The notes: generated by a model from the letters alone, not told the origin. Counted from the first letter of the stretch, positions 1-8,318 are shown. The stretch is DNA of 64,000 bases from Kineosporia sp. R_H_3 (GCF_002198675.1 NZ_MWLL01000082.1:1-64000), one strand, 5' to 3'. Numbers and translations are program-made.

Positions 1-594
1 GCCCGGCCGCGCCGCCGGGACGCCCCGGCTGCAGGCGAGCGGCAGCGCGACCCGGCCGGCACCGAGCCCGACGAGGACGACGGCCCCGACCGCGACGGCG
101 GCCCCGACCGTGCCCGGCCCGCCCGCGTGCGCGACGACCTGGGCGGCGGCCTGGGCCAGCGCCGCGACCTGGACGCCGACGACGAGGACGAGCGTCACCG
201 CGCCGGCCGGGCCGACGTCCCCGCGGCGCATGACGTCGAGCGCCTTCGCCCGGTCGTAAGCGGCGGCCAGGCCGTCGGCGGTGTCGGCCAGACCGTCGAG
301 GTGCAGGCCGCGGGTGAGCAGGGCGGCCGCGCCGAGGCCGAGCAGGGCGGCGACGAGCAGGGAGAGCCCGGCGGCCTGCACACCCACGACGACGGCCGCT
401 GCGCCGGCGGCGGGGAGCAGTCCGGCGAGCGGCGCGAGCAGCATCGCGGTCCGCGCCGAGCGGGCGTCGACGACACCGGGCGCCGGGACCCGGAGCACCG
501 TGAGCGTGCCGACCGCGAGCCGGGCGCCGTCGAACCGGCCGCGCCGCGGCACGGGCCGTGCCGGCGGCGGGGGCGCTCCGGCCGGGTCAGTCAC
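1..594 (-). CDS. cobS: Adenosylcobinamide-GDP ribazoletransferase (cobalamin synthase), partial
   Basis: This is the first 198 codons of CobS, the membrane enzyme that joins adenosylcobinamide-GDP to alpha-ribazole (or its phosphate) late in cobalamin assembly. The C-terminus lies beyond the window edge. The family signature RGLHLDGLADTADGL is at residues 95-109, and LDVMRRGDVGPAG follows at about 119-131. Long Ala/Leu/Val-rich stretches before and after fit the multi-pass topology of CobS. The GTG start at 594 overlaps the end of the cobT-like gene by 8 bases (GTGACTGA), so the two are probably translationally coupled. It is the last visible gene of a cobU-cobT-cobS run. Identity is secure from the motifs. 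Confidence 0.93.
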   Translation of the reverse strand, partial: MTDPAGAPPPPARPVPRRGRFDGARLAVGTLTVLRVPAPGVVDARSARTAMLLAPLAGLLPAAGAAAVVVGVQAAGLSLLVAALLGLGAAALLTRGLHLDGLADTADGLAAAYDRAKALDVMRRGDVGPAGAVTLVLVVGVQVAALAQAAAQVVAHAGGPGTVGAAVAVGAVVLVGLGAGRVALPLACSRGVPAARPG

Positions 595-1462
595 GGGCCA
601 GCAGCGTCGCCGCGATCCCGAGCAGGCCCAGGGCCCCGGCGGACGCCGTCCCGTCCTCGACGCGCAGCCCGAGCCGGGTCACGGCGGTGAGGTTGAGCGA
701 GCCGAGGCTGCGCTCGTGCAGGGGCGCGTCACCGACCTCGGCGGGCAGCCACCAGCGCGACGCGAGCCGGGAGCAGCGGGCGGCGAGCAGCCCCGTCGTC
801 ACCGCGCCCGGGCCGTCGAGCACGACCGGGGTACGCCGGACGGCGCTGCGCAGCAGGAACGCGGTCGCGGCGGCGAGCCGGGGGTCCGCGAGCACCCGGA
901 CCATGGCGATCGGCCGGCCGCGCAGCCCGCGCAGCGACCACTGGACGTCGCGGACGAGCGTCACCTCGTCCATCCAGCGCTCGTCGTCGAGGTCCGTCGT
1001 CTGCCACCCGTTCGTCTCGACCGGGTCCAGCCCCATGAGGTAGCCGGTGAGCGCCCGCCCCGGGATGCCGAGCTCGAGCGGCAGCAGCACGAGGTCCGTG
1101 CCCGCGTCGGCGAGCTCGTCGGCGAGGGCGACACCCCGGGCGACCGCCGCGTCGACGGCGGTCGGGACGCCTTCCGGTGCGGGGTCGAGCGCCCGGCGGG
1201 TGACGGTCGGGGGCAGCGGCGCGTCGTCGGCGGCCCCGAGCGCGACGACCCGGGCGGGTGCGCCGGCGCGGGCGTCGCCGCGGACCTCCGCCCACCACAC
1301 CGCGAGCGCGGCGAGCCGGCCGAGCGCCTCGTCGGCCCCGGATGCGGCGAACCGCTCGCGGACCTCGTCGCCGGCCTCGACCGGCGGCTGGACGACCTCG
1401 GTGCCGATCGCCTCGAGCGGGTCGTCGTCGGCGTCGTCGAAGTCGAGCGGTACGGCGCTCAT
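587..1462 (-). CDS. Diverged CobT-family protein (nicotinate-nucleotide--dimethylbenzimidazole phosphoribosyltransferase-like)
   Basis: The 291-residue product sits between cobU and cobS and resembles CobT, which makes alpha-ribazole phosphate from dimethylbenzimidazole and nicotinate mononucleotide. The C-terminal half keeps the CobT frame (VVLDGPGAVTTGLLAARCSRLA at 213-234, then LGLRVEDGTASAGALGLLGI at 264-283). Normal landmarks are eroded: the usual FAADHGV-type motif reads VVALGAADDAP (72-82), the MGIGNTT-type motif reads LELGIPGRAL (129-138), and the catalytic Glu of the EGTGA loop appears to be Asp270. It is also shorter than the typical 340-360 residues. The start at 1462 overlaps the cobU stop (ATGA). 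Position and C-terminus support CobT descent; activity is doubtful. No gene symbol is given for that reason. Confidence 0.75.
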   Translation of the reverse strand: MSAVPLDFDDADDDPLEAIGTEVVQPPVEAGDEVRERFAASGADEALGRLAALAVWWAEVRGDARAGAPARVVALGAADDAPLPPTVTRRALDPAPEGVPTAVDAAVARGVALADELADAGTDLVLLPLELGIPGRALTGYLMGLDPVETNGWQTTDLDDERWMDEVTLVRDVQWSLRGLRGRPIAMVRVLADPRLAAATAFLLRSAVRRTPVVLDGPGAVTTGLLAARCSRLASRWWLPAEVGDAPLHERSLGSLNLTAVTRLGLRVEDGTASAGALGLLGIAATLLARD

Positions 1463-2757
1463 CGGGGGCCTCCTGCAGCGGGGTCCGGGGACCCGGCGGG
1501 TCCGGCGGGGGAGTCGAGGTCGACGACGCGGCCGGCGACGACGAGGAGCGTGCGCTCGGTCTGGGCCGCGAGGCGCCGGGACAGGTCGCCGAGGGTCTCG
1601 GCGAAGAGCCGGCCCGCCCGTGTCGCCGGGACGACGCCCCAGCCGACCTCCTCGCCGACGGCGACGACGACGCGGCGGGTGCCGCGCCACGCGTCGACGA
1701 GGTCGGCGACCTCGGCGTCGGCGGCGGCGCGCCACGCGTGCGGGTCGCTGACCGTCGGGTCGTCCGTCGGGTCGTCCGTCGGGTCGTTCCAGGCACCGGC
1801 GCGGTCGAGCACGGCCACGACCCAGGTGCCGAGGCTGTCGAGGAGCACGGGCGGTCCGGGGGAGCGCAGCAGCGCCGCGAGCGCGCCGGGTGCCGAGGTC
1901 TCGACGGTCGTCCAGCCGCGCGGCCGCCGGGCGCGGTGCGCGGCGACCTTCGCGGTCCAGTCGGCGTCGGTGGCGTCCGGCTCCGGGCCGGTCGCCGCGT
2001 AGTCGACGGCGGGCTCGGCGGCGAGCAGGTCCTCGGCGGCGGCCGACTTGCCGGACGACGCGGGCCCGAGGACGAGCGTGCGGCGCGGCGGCGGGACGGC
2101 GTCGGGCACCGGCAGCGCCGCGGGCCGGTCGCCCGCCACGGCGAGCGTCAAGCCGTGCCGGGCCAGGTCGGCGCGGAGCCGGTGCGCCGCGGGGCCGGTG
2201 TGGTCGAGCCCGACCGCGACGAGCCGGGCCTGCGGCCCGAGCGCGCCGCTGCGGCGCAGGTCCGCAACCCGGTGCGCCGCGGACGTCGCCGACGCGGCCC
2301 CGGTCGCGTCGCGGACGTCGACGACGGCGACCGCGAGCCCGGCGTCGCCGAGGACGTCGAGGGTCTCGTCGGGCAGCGGCCCGCGCCCGGGCGACCACAG
2401 CAGCGTCGACGTCCCGTCGGAGACGACGACGGCGACGGCGCCGGGCGAGCCGGCCGGGCCGGGCAGCGCGACGGCCCGCACCGGGCCGGCGACGACCTGG
2501 TCACCGACCTCGAGGGTGCGGGCACCCGCCGCGACGGCGTCGACGGAGCCGCTCGCGAGGTGCGCCGCGCCGTCCGGGGCCCGCCGGCCGCCGTCCAGCA
2601 CGAGGGACCTGCCGAGCGCCAGGCCGAGCAGGTCACCGCAGCCCGCCGGGCCGGCCGTGCACGTGACGCAGCCGCAGCCGTCGACGGGCCAGGCCCCGGC
2701 CGCACCGCCGAGCAGCGCGGCACCGGCGAGGAGCGGGCCGGGCGTCGCGGGGGTCAC
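1459..2757 (-). CDS. cobU: Adenosylcobinamide kinase / adenosylcobinamide-phosphate guanylyltransferase with N-terminal MBL-like domain
   Basis: This 432-residue protein is CobU (CobP) fused to an N-terminal domain. CobU phosphorylates adenosylcobinamide and then transfers GMP to it. The C-terminal part has the P-loop GPASSGKS at 231-238, the guanylylated His region HRARRP at 274-279 (His274), VLLDSLGTWV at 304-313 and VGEEVGWGVVPATRAGR at 367-383, all typical of CobU. Residues 1-200 resemble the metallo-beta-lactamase-like module that precedes CobU in many actinobacteria (LLGGAAGAWP, CGCVTC), but I see no HxHxDH metal motif, so that part is probably not a hydrolase. Three copies of a 12-bp repeat encode DPTD units at about 325-335. 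GTG start at 2757, with TACCCT 6 bases upstream. Confidence 0.9.
   Translation of the reverse strand: MTPATPGPLLAGAALLGGAAGAWPVDGCGCVTCTAGPAGCGDLLGLALGRSLVLDGGRRAPDGAAHLASGSVDAVAAGARTLEVGDQVVAGPVRAVALPGPAGSPGAVAVVVSDGTSTLLWSPGRGPLPDETLDVLGDAGLAVAVVDVRDATGAASATSAAHRVADLRRSGALGPQARLVAVGLDHTGPAAHRLRADLARHGLTLAVAGDRPAALPVPDAVPPPRRTLVLGPASSGKSAAAEDLLAAEPAVDYAATGPEPDATDADWTAKVAAHRARRPRGWTTVETSAPGALAALLRSPGPPVLLDSLGTWVVAVLDRAGAWNDPTDDPTDDPTVSDPHAWRAAADAEVADLVDAWRGTRRVVVAVGEEVGWGVVPATRAGRLFAETLGDLSRRLAAQTERTLLVVAGRVVDLDSPAGPAGSPDPAAGGPR
1753..1788. repeat. Three tandem 12-bp units inside cobU
   Basis: The unit cgtcgggtcgtc occurs three times in a row, the last copy ending in t instead of c. It encodes DPTD repeats in a loop of CobU between the LLDSLGTW motif and the last conserved block. 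Being a multiple of three, copy-number change would not break the frame. It looks like a slippage-prone linker with no function of its own. Confidence 0.8.
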
Positions 2758-2763
2758 CGGGCG

Positions 2764-2769
2764 AGGGTA
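2764..2769 (-). promoter_or_regulatory. -10 box for leaderless cobU transcript
   Basis: TACCCT on the minus strand ends 6 bases before the GTG of cobU. Transcription would begin at or next to the start codon, and no Shine-Dalgarno sequence fits. This supports the GTG at 2757 as the start. Confidence 0.55.
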
Positions 2770-2828
2770 TCGGCGCGTCCCGTCGGCGGCGTGAGGGCTC
2801 GGCGGCGGGCTTCGTCCGGGGGCGTGTG

Positions 2829-2834
2829 TACGGT
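2829..2834 (+). promoter_or_regulatory. -10 box for leaderless transcript of the 70-residue protein
   Basis: TACGGT ends 6 bases before the ATG at 2841. It favours this ATG over the in-frame ATG at 2826, which lies upstream of the box. It faces the cobU promoter on the other strand. Confidence 0.55.
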
Positions 2835-2840
2835 GACGCC

Positions 2841-3053
2841 ATGAGCGGGTGGACCTGGCGGTACGAGGCGGTCGACGGCAGCGTCATGCAGGGCGAGGGG
2901 CTGGCCGAGACGGCGTTCCCGAGCCAGGCGGACGCCGAGACCTGGGTCGGCGAGGCGTGGCGCGACCTGCTCGCCGCCGGGGTGGAGAGCGTCTCCCTCC
3001 TCGAGGACGGCACGCCGGTCTACGAGCACATGAGCCTGCGCCCGGTCGAGTAG
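2841..3053 (+). CDS. Small conserved actinobacterial protein of unknown function
   Basis: A 70-residue acidic, soluble protein beginning MSGWTWRYEAVDG. It contains the stretch FPSQADAETWVGEAWRDLLA and ends with a YEHMSLRPVE-like tail. I recognise it as a small protein found widely in actinobacteria, with no assigned role. It has no signal peptide, membrane segment or metal motif. It is divergent from cobU and convergent with the tricorn-type peptidase, whose stop codon is only 4 bases away. The start is chosen because a -10 box lies 6 bases upstream, giving a leaderless mRNA; the earlier ATG would lie inside the promoter. Confidence 0.75.
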   Translation: MSGWTWRYEAVDGSVMQGEGLAETAFPSQADAETWVGEAWRDLLAAGVESVSLLEDGTPVYEHMSLRPVE

Positions 3054-3057
3054 CCCG

Positions 3058-6000
3058 TCAGCCCGCGGGCCGCGGCGGCAGGGCGGGTGCCGAGCGGTCC
3101 GGCCGGGTCGCCGGGTCCGGCTCCGGCACCCGGGCGGCGGCCGCGAGCGCCTCGAGGGCGAGGCGGACGCCGGTGTCGAGCTGCGGGTCCTCGCCGCGGC
3201 CCCACGCGTCCGGCGGGATCGCCACCTCGACGTCCGGGTCGACGCCCTGGTTCTCGATGCCCCAGCCCTCCTCGAGCATCCAGAACGCGTACCGCGGCTG
3301 GGTGACGCCGGTCCCGTCGACGAGCGAGTAGCGGCCGTCGATGCCGATGACGCCGCCCCAGGTCCGGGTCCCGACGACGGGGCCGAGCCCCAGGGCGCGG
3401 AACATCGACGTGCCGATGTCGCCGTCCGAGCCGGCCCACTGGTTCGTCAGCGCGACGAGCGGCCCGCGCGGCGCCGCGTTCGGCCACGTCTCCGTCGGTG
3501 CGTGCCGGTTCACCGAGGTGGCCCGGATCCGCCGCGCGAGCTTCTCCAGGACGAGCTCGGACAGGTGCCCGCCGCCGTTCTGCCGCAGGTCGACGACGAG
3601 CGCGTCCCGGGCGAGCTCGGCGTGCAGGTCGCGGTGCAGCTGGGCCCAGCCGCTCGCCATCATGTCCGGCACGTGGAGGTAGCCGACCCGGCCGCCGGAC
3701 GCGGCGTGGGTCGCGGCCCGCCGCCCGGCGACCCAGTCGTGGTAGCGCAGCGCGCGCTCGTCGCGCAGCGGGACGACGGTGACGCGGCGCGGCGGGGCGT
3801 CCGCGGCGGCTCCCGCGGGGCGCACGGTGAGCTCGACCGGCCGGCCCGCGGTCCCGACGAGCAGCGGCCACGGCCCGGCCACCGGGTCGACGGGGCGGCC
3901 GTCGACGGCGAGGAGGGCGTCCCCGGCACCGATCCCGACCCCGGGTGCGAGCAGCGGCGACCGGGCCGCGAGCACGCTCGGCTCGCCCGGCACGACCCGG
4001 GCGACGACCCAGGAGCCGTCCTCGGCGCGGTCGAGGTCGGCGCCGAGGTGCCCGACGCGCAACGCCGGGTCGACCGGGCGCCGCGGCGGCACCTCGTAGG
4101 CGTGCGAGCTGCCGAGCTCGCCGACGACCTCCCAGATCACCTCGGAGAGGTCGTCCCGGGAGCCGACGCGGTCGACGAGCGGCGCGTACTTCGCGAGCGC
4201 GGCGTCCCAGTCGACGCCGCCCATGTCCTCGATCCAGAAGTGGTCGCGCATGAGGCGGCCCTGCTCGGCGTACATCTGCCGCCACATCGCGCCCGGGTCG
4301 ACGACGACCCGGACCCGGCCGAGGTCGACGTGCACCGCGTCACCGGCGTCGTCGTCCTCGTCGACCTTGCGGTCGGCGGGGACGACGCGCAGCCCGTCGT
4401 CGTCGCGCAGCACGAGCCGCCTGGCGTCGCCGCTCGGCCACACGTCCTGGACGCCGGTGGCGAGCGTCGTCGCCCGGCGGCGGCGCAGGTCGAAGCGGCG
4501 CAGCGTCGCGGAGGGCTCGTCGTCCCCGGCGCGCGCGTCGCCGAGCTCACCGGTCAGCGGGACGTCGAGCCACAGCAGCGCGCCCTTCGCGGCGAGCAGG
4601 CTGCGGAACCGCCCGGCCGGCACCGGGACGGCGACCGCGCGGGCGTCGAGGCCCTCGGCGTCGACGACGACCGCGGGCGGGTGGTCCTTGTCCTTGGTGT
4701 CCTTGCCGTCCCCGTCGGGGCCGCCGTCCGCGTCGTCGGAGGCGGCTGCGGGCACGTCGTGCTCGTGCGGGTCGTCGTCCTTGTCGTCGTCGGTGTCGAC
4801 CGGACGGCCGTCGTTCTCGGGCGCGAACGGCGACGGCGTCGCCGCGGCCAGCGGCAGCAGGTACGGCCGCTGCGCCGCGAGGAACGACATGTCGAAGACC
4901 TGGGCGTCGTAGACCGGGTCGAAGGTGCGCACCGAGAGGAAGGCGAGGTACTTCCCGTCCGGGGTGAAGACGGGGTCGCTGTCCTGGAAGCGCAGCGGGG
5001 TCGCGTCGAGGACGACCGGGCCGGCCGTCGCCGCGGTGCCGTCGGGCCGCAGGTCGGCGAGCCGGATGTTCCGCAGCGGCGGCAGCCCCGGGTGCGACCA
5101 CGCGAGCCAGCGCGAGTCGGGGGAGAAGGCCAGCCCGCTGACGTCGCCGGGGGCGTCGTCGACGACGGTCGTCACGGGGTCGGCGGCGCCGTCCTCGGCA
5201 CCGTCGGCCGCGGCGAGGTCGACGACGAGGAGCCGGCCGTCATGCGTCGCGACCGCGGCGAGCCGCCCGTCCGGGGAGCCGACGAGCTCGAGCATCCGCC
5301 CGAGCCGGCCGCCCGCGAGCCTCCGGGGCGGCGTCGCACCGTCGGCGGGCCCGACCTCGAGCGCGTCGTCGCCGTCGGCGTCGGTGACCCGCAGCACCAC
5401 CGGGTGCGCGGGGTCGCCGGCGCTGCCGGGGGCACCCGCCGCCGGGACGACCCGCGGCAGCCGAGCCCGCACCCCGGGGGTCTCGGCGAGCGCCCGCGCG
5501 GGGCCGTCGGCGTGGGTGAGCCAGTGCACGGTGCCCCGGACCTCGACGGCGCTGGCCCGCCCGGTCCGGTCCGGAGCGAGGTCGGCCAGCGCGTCCTCGG
5601 CGTCGACCGGGGCCGGCCGGCGGGCCGAGCGCGGGCCGCCGAGGGTGACCTCGAGCCGCCGCGGCGCGCTGCCGGCGCTGACGTCGTCGAGCAGGTACAG
5701 GTCGCCGAGGCACTGGTAGACGAGGCGCTCGCCGTCCCCGGACAGCGCCCGGGCGTAGGCGTCGCCGTGGTCGGTGTGCCGGCGCAGGTCGACGGGGGAG
5801 GCGAGCGCGGCCGGGTCGGCGTCGCGCGGCAGCAGCACCGAGTAGACGTTGCCCCAGCCCTCGTGGTCGGACAGGAGCACGAGCCGGTCGCCGACCCACG
5901 TCGGGTCCTCGAGCTGGCCGCCGAGCGCCGTGAGCAGCGGGGCGAACGTGCCGGTGCCGGCCGGGTCGGCCCACAGCTTGCCGCCGTCGCCGCCCCGGTA

Positions 6001-6489
6001 CCGCTTCCAGGAGGCGGCCGAGCGGCGGCTCTGGTCGGCGCCCAGGACGAGCGCGCCGTCCGGGCCCGGCGCGAAGCCGGTGACCGGGCCGTAGGGCAGC
6101 CGCTCGGGGACGCCGCCGTCGACGGGCACGACCCACGCCCACGTCATCGCCCGGTCGGCGGCGCGGACCGCGGAGACGGCGACGACGCGGGAGTCGTCGA
6201 GCCAGCCGAGGACCCGGGTCGTGTCGTCGCCCCAGAAGGTGAGGCGGCGGGCACCGCCGCCGTCGAGGTCGGCGACGCAGACCTCGGGCGGCCCGTCGCG
6301 GCGGCTCGTGAACGCGACCCGGCCGCCGTCGGGCGACAGCCGCACGTACGCGACGGGGGCGTCGTCCGCGGTGATCCGCCAGGCCCGGCCGCCGTCGGCC
6401 GGGGCGAGCCAGACGTCGTCCTCGGCGGCGAAGGCGACCTGCGTGCCGCGGATCGACGGGAACCTCAGGTACGCGCTCGATGCACTCAT
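3058..6489 (-). CDS. Tricorn-type serine peptidase (S41 family) with N-terminal beta-propellers
   Basis: This 1143-residue protein has the architecture of tricorn core protease, a large cytosolic peptidase that trims oligopeptides. The N-terminal half (about 1-650) carries propeller repeats such as AWRITADDAPVAYVRLSPDG and LAFSPDSRWLAWSHPG. An acidic Asp/His-rich insert at about 560-610 separates the two propellers. A C1/PDZ region follows, with GSSHAY around His796 matching the tricorn Ser-His pair. A PDZ-like segment at about 855-940 precedes the S41 core with the nucleophile in WAGSDGD (Ser1021). There is no signal peptide, consistent with a cytosolic enzyme. A hairpin terminator separates it from the aldo/keto reductase upstream. 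A TAGAGT box lies 8 bases before the ATG. Confidence 0.9.
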   Translation of the reverse strand: MSASSAYLRFPSIRGTQVAFAAEDDVWLAPADGGRAWRITADDAPVAYVRLSPDGGRVAFTSRRDGPPEVCVADLDGGGARRLTFWGDDTTRVLGWLDDSRVVAVSAVRAADRAMTWAWVVPVDGGVPERLPYGPVTGFAPGPDGALVLGADQSRRSAASWKRYRGGDGGKLWADPAGTGTFAPLLTALGGQLEDPTWVGDRLVLLSDHEGWGNVYSVLLPRDADPAALASPVDLRRHTDHGDAYARALSGDGERLVYQCLGDLYLLDDVSAGSAPRRLEVTLGGPRSARRPAPVDAEDALADLAPDRTGRASAVEVRGTVHWLTHADGPARALAETPGVRARLPRVVPAAGAPGSAGDPAHPVVLRVTDADGDDALEVGPADGATPPRRLAGGRLGRMLELVGSPDGRLAAVATHDGRLLVVDLAAADGAEDGAADPVTTVVDDAPGDVSGLAFSPDSRWLAWSHPGLPPLRNIRLADLRPDGTAATAGPVVLDATPLRFQDSDPVFTPDGKYLAFLSVRTFDPVYDAQVFDMSFLAAQRPYLLPLAAATPSPFAPENDGRPVDTDDDKDDDPHEHDVPAAASDDADGGPDGDGKDTKDKDHPPAVVVDAEGLDARAVAVPVPAGRFRSLLAAKGALLWLDVPLTGELGDARAGDDEPSATLRRFDLRRRRATTLATGVQDVWPSGDARRLVLRDDDGLRVVPADRKVDEDDDAGDAVHVDLGRVRVVVDPGAMWRQMYAEQGRLMRDHFWIEDMGGVDWDAALAKYAPLVDRVGSRDDLSEVIWEVVGELGSSHAYEVPPRRPVDPALRVGHLGADLDRAEDGSWVVARVVPGEPSVLAARSPLLAPGVGIGAGDALLAVDGRPVDPVAGPWPLLVGTAGRPVELTVRPAGAAADAPPRRVTVVPLRDERALRYHDWVAGRRAATHAASGGRVGYLHVPDMMASGWAQLHRDLHAELARDALVVDLRQNGGGHLSELVLEKLARRIRATSVNRHAPTETWPNAAPRGPLVALTNQWAGSDGDIGTSMFRALGLGPVVGTRTWGGVIGIDGRYSLVDGTGVTQPRYAFWMLEEGWGIENQGVDPDVEVAIPPDAWGRGEDPQLDTGVRLALEALAAAARVPEPDPATRPDRSAPALPPRPAG

Positions 6490-6497
6490 CGCCCGCG

Positions 6498-6503
6498 ACT
6501 CTA
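6498..6503 (-). promoter_or_regulatory. -10 box upstream of tricorn-type peptidase
   Basis: TAGAGT on the minus strand ends 8 bases before the ATG at 6489. This suggests a leaderless or nearly leaderless mRNA starting just after the terminator of the preceding gene. Confidence 0.4.
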
Positions 6504-6509
6504 GGACGC

Positions 6510-6549
6510 CGTCACGCGGCGGGCGAGACGTTTCGCCCGCCGCGTGACG
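6510..6549 (-). terminator. 17-bp hairpin terminator after the aldo/keto reductase
   Basis: Perfect inverted repeat: arms 6510-6526 and 6533-6549 around a 6-base loop. It starts 11 bases after the aldo/keto reductase stop codon. No T-run follows, as is common for hairpin terminators in GC-rich actinobacteria. Confidence 0.75.
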
Positions 6550-6559
6550 TGCCTGGTCG

Positions 6560-7570
6560 TCAGGCGACGCGACCCGCGGGGGCGGACCGTGCCGTCATCC
6601 CCGGGTCGGTGACCGGGACGTCGCCGAGGATCTCGTCGATCCGCTTCATGAGCTCGGCCGGGATCTTCACGCCGGCGGCCTTGACGTTCTCCGTGACCTG
6701 CTCGGGTCGGGACGCGCCGACGAGCGCGGCCGCCACGTTGTCGTTCTGGAGCACCCACGCCACGGCGAGCTGGGCGAGGGTGAGCCCGAGCTCGTCGGCG
6801 ACGGGCCGCAGGTTCTGGACCCGCTCGAGGATCTCGTCGGTCATGAGCCGCTTGATGAAGGTCGCGCCGCCCTTCTCGTCGGTCGCGCGCGAGCCCGCGG
6901 GCGGTGCCTGACCGGGCAGGTACTTGCCGGTGAGCACGCCCTGGGCGATCGGCGACCAGACGATCTGGCTGATCCCGAGCTCCTGGCAGGTCGGGACGAC
7001 CTCGCCCTCGATGACCCGCCACAGCATCGAGTACTGCGGCTGGCTCGAGACGAACGGGATCCGCAGCTCCTTGGCGAGCGCGTGGCCCGCGCGGATCTGG
7101 TCGGCCGTCCACTCGCTGACGCCGATGTAGAGCGCCTTGCCCTGCCGGACGATGTCGGCGAAGGCGACCATCGTCTCCTCGAGCGGCGTCTCGGTGTCGT
7201 ACCGGTGCGCCTGGTAGAGGTCGACGTAGTCCGTCTTGAGCCGCTTCAGCGAGCCGTTGATCGACTCCATGACGTGCTTGCGGGACAGGCCCGTGTCGTT
7301 GGGGCCGCCGGGGCCGGTCGGCCAGTAGACCTTCGTGAAGATCTCGACGCTCTCGCGCCGCTCACCGGCGAGCGCGTCGCCGAGGACGGTCTCGGCGGCG
7401 GTGTTCGCGTAGACGTCGGCCGTGTCGAAGCTCGTGATCCCCGCGTCGAGCGCCGCCCGCACGCACTGCGTCGCGACGTCGTTCTCGACCTGGGAGCCGT
7501 GGGTGAGCCAGTTGCCGTAGGTGATCTCCGAGATCTTGAGCCCGGAGTTGCCGAGGTAGCGGAAGTCCAT
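6560..7570 (-). CDS. Aldo/keto reductase (potassium-channel beta-subunit-like)
   Basis: A 336-residue NADPH-dependent aldo/keto reductase. It would reduce aldehydes or ketones in the cytosol; the natural substrate cannot be read from sequence. The catalytic tetrad is visible: Asp49 and Tyr54 in FDTADVYAN, Lys80 in IFTKVYW and His122 in LYQAHRYD. NADPH-site segments IVWSPIAQGVLTGKY and ALVGASRPEQVTENV occur in the C-terminal half. Length and motif spacing fit the YghZ/Kv-beta branch of the superfamily. It is a single-gene unit: a TAGGGT box lies 7 bases before the ATG, and a strong hairpin follows the stop. Confidence 0.92.
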   Translation of the reverse strand: MDFRYLGNSGLKISEITYGNWLTHGSQVENDVATQCVRAALDAGITSFDTADVYANTAAETVLGDALAGERRESVEIFTKVYWPTGPGGPNDTGLSRKHVMESINGSLKRLKTDYVDLYQAHRYDTETPLEETMVAFADIVRQGKALYIGVSEWTADQIRAGHALAKELRIPFVSSQPQYSMLWRVIEGEVVPTCQELGISQIVWSPIAQGVLTGKYLPGQAPPAGSRATDEKGGATFIKRLMTDEILERVQNLRPVADELGLTLAQLAVAWVLQNDNVAAALVGASRPEQVTENVKAAGVKIPAELMKRIDEILGDVPVTDPGMTARSAPAGRVA

Positions 7571-7577
7571 GGGGCCG

Positions 7578-7583
7578 ACCCTA
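7578..7583 (-). promoter_or_regulatory. -10 box for leaderless aldo/keto reductase transcript
   Basis: TAGGGT on the minus strand ends 7 bases before the ATG at 7570, so the mRNA probably begins at the start codon. Confidence 0.55.
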
Positions 7584-7651
7584 CGTGCGCCGGCCCCGCC
7601 GCTCAGATGCAGACGTCGGGTGAGACCACGGGTGAGGCGTCAGGTGCGACG

Positions 7652-8275
7652 TCAGACCGGGAACTCGCCGCGCTTCACCTGCGGCTTGGGCAGCCGGGTC
7701 CGGCGGATCTGGAGCGCCCGCATCATGCCGTAGGTCGCGCAGCCGGTCGCCTTGTCGCCGAACTTGTCGACGGTGATCCGGTTGAGCCTGCGGCGCAGCA
7801 GGAAGCTGTCGACGATGACCCACAGCACGAGCGCGTAGAGCGCCACGAGCGAGGCCTGGACGACGACCGCGACGGGGATGAGGCTCGACAGCAGGATGAC
7901 CATGGCGACCGGGATGAACAGCTCGCCGGCGTTGCGGCGGGCGTCGACGTAGTCGCGGGTGAACCGCTTGGCGACGCCCTTGTCCCGGACGGGCAGGTAG
8001 CGCTCGTCGCCGGTCACGAGGGCCTGCCGCTGGAGGGCGCGCTCCTCGGCGAAGACCTTGCGCTCGGCCTCGCGGGCGGCCTTCTTCTCCTCCTTCGTGG
8101 CGCCCGGGCGGACGGCGGCGGCGCGCGCGGGGGAGCCGAGCGGGCGCCGGTTGCGCTGCTCGGCCTCCCGGCGCTTGGGCGTGGGCCGGCCCTTGGCGCC
8201 CTCGCGGACCTCGTGGTCCGTCGTGGCGGCAGCAGTGGCCGAGGTCTTGCCTGAGGTCTTCGTCCGTCCGAACAC
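7652..8275 (-). CDS. DUF3043 family membrane protein
   Basis: A 207-residue actinobacterial membrane protein of the DUF3043 family; no biochemical role is known to me. The first 110 residues are charged and Lys/Arg/Ala-rich (PTPKRREAEQRNRRPLGSPA, KEEKKAAREAERKVFAEE), followed by VAKRFTRDYVDARRNAGELF. Two hydrophobic helices follow at about 118-138 and 142-162, then a basic tail. The GTG start giving VFGRTK is chosen because family members start at this phrase and because TACCCT lies 6 bases upstream; longer readings would run through the promoter and into the divergent dipeptidase gene. The shared intergenic region is 43 bases with two back-to-back leaderless promoters. Confidence 0.85.
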   Translation of the reverse strand: MFGRTKTSGKTSATAAATTDHEVREGAKGRPTPKRREAEQRNRRPLGSPARAAAVRPGATKEEKKAAREAERKVFAEERALQRQALVTGDERYLPVRDKGVAKRFTRDYVDARRNAGELFIPVAMVILLSSLIPVAVVVQASLVALYALVLWVIVDSFLLRRRLNRITVDKFGDKATGCATYGMMRALQIRRTRLPKPQVKRGEFPV

Positions 8276-8281
8276 GGCACC

Positions 8282-8287
8282 AGGGTA
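8282..8287 (-). promoter_or_regulatory. -10 box for leaderless DUF3043 transcript
   Basis: TACCCT on the minus strand ends 6 bases before the GTG at 8275 and decides that start. It is one half of a compact divergent promoter pair. Confidence 0.55.
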
Positions 8288-8305
8288 CGCAGCCGCGGCC
8301 CCGGA

Positions 8306-8311
8306 TACGGT
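8306..8311 (+). promoter_or_regulatory. -10 box for leaderless M20 dipeptidase transcript
   Basis: TACGGT ends 7 bases before the ATG at 8319. It excludes earlier in-frame starts, which lie within the divergent DUF3043 gene. Confidence 0.55.
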
Positions 8312-8318
8312 GTCGGCC

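Noticed and set aside
281-2844. Several long plus-strand open frames opposite the cobalamin genes
   Set aside because: Arg/Pro/Gly-rich translations without any family motif; they mirror the codon bias of cobU, cobT and cobS on the other strand.
2754-3029. 91-codon minus-strand frame opposite the 70-residue protein
   Set aside because: The plus-strand reading has a leaderless promoter and a recognisable small-protein family; the minus reading is its antisense.
3502-6504. 1000-codon plus-strand frame opposite the tricorn-type peptidase
   Set aside because: Very long but composed of Asp/Arg/Gly/Val-rich text with no domain; GC-rich third positions leave the antisense frame open.
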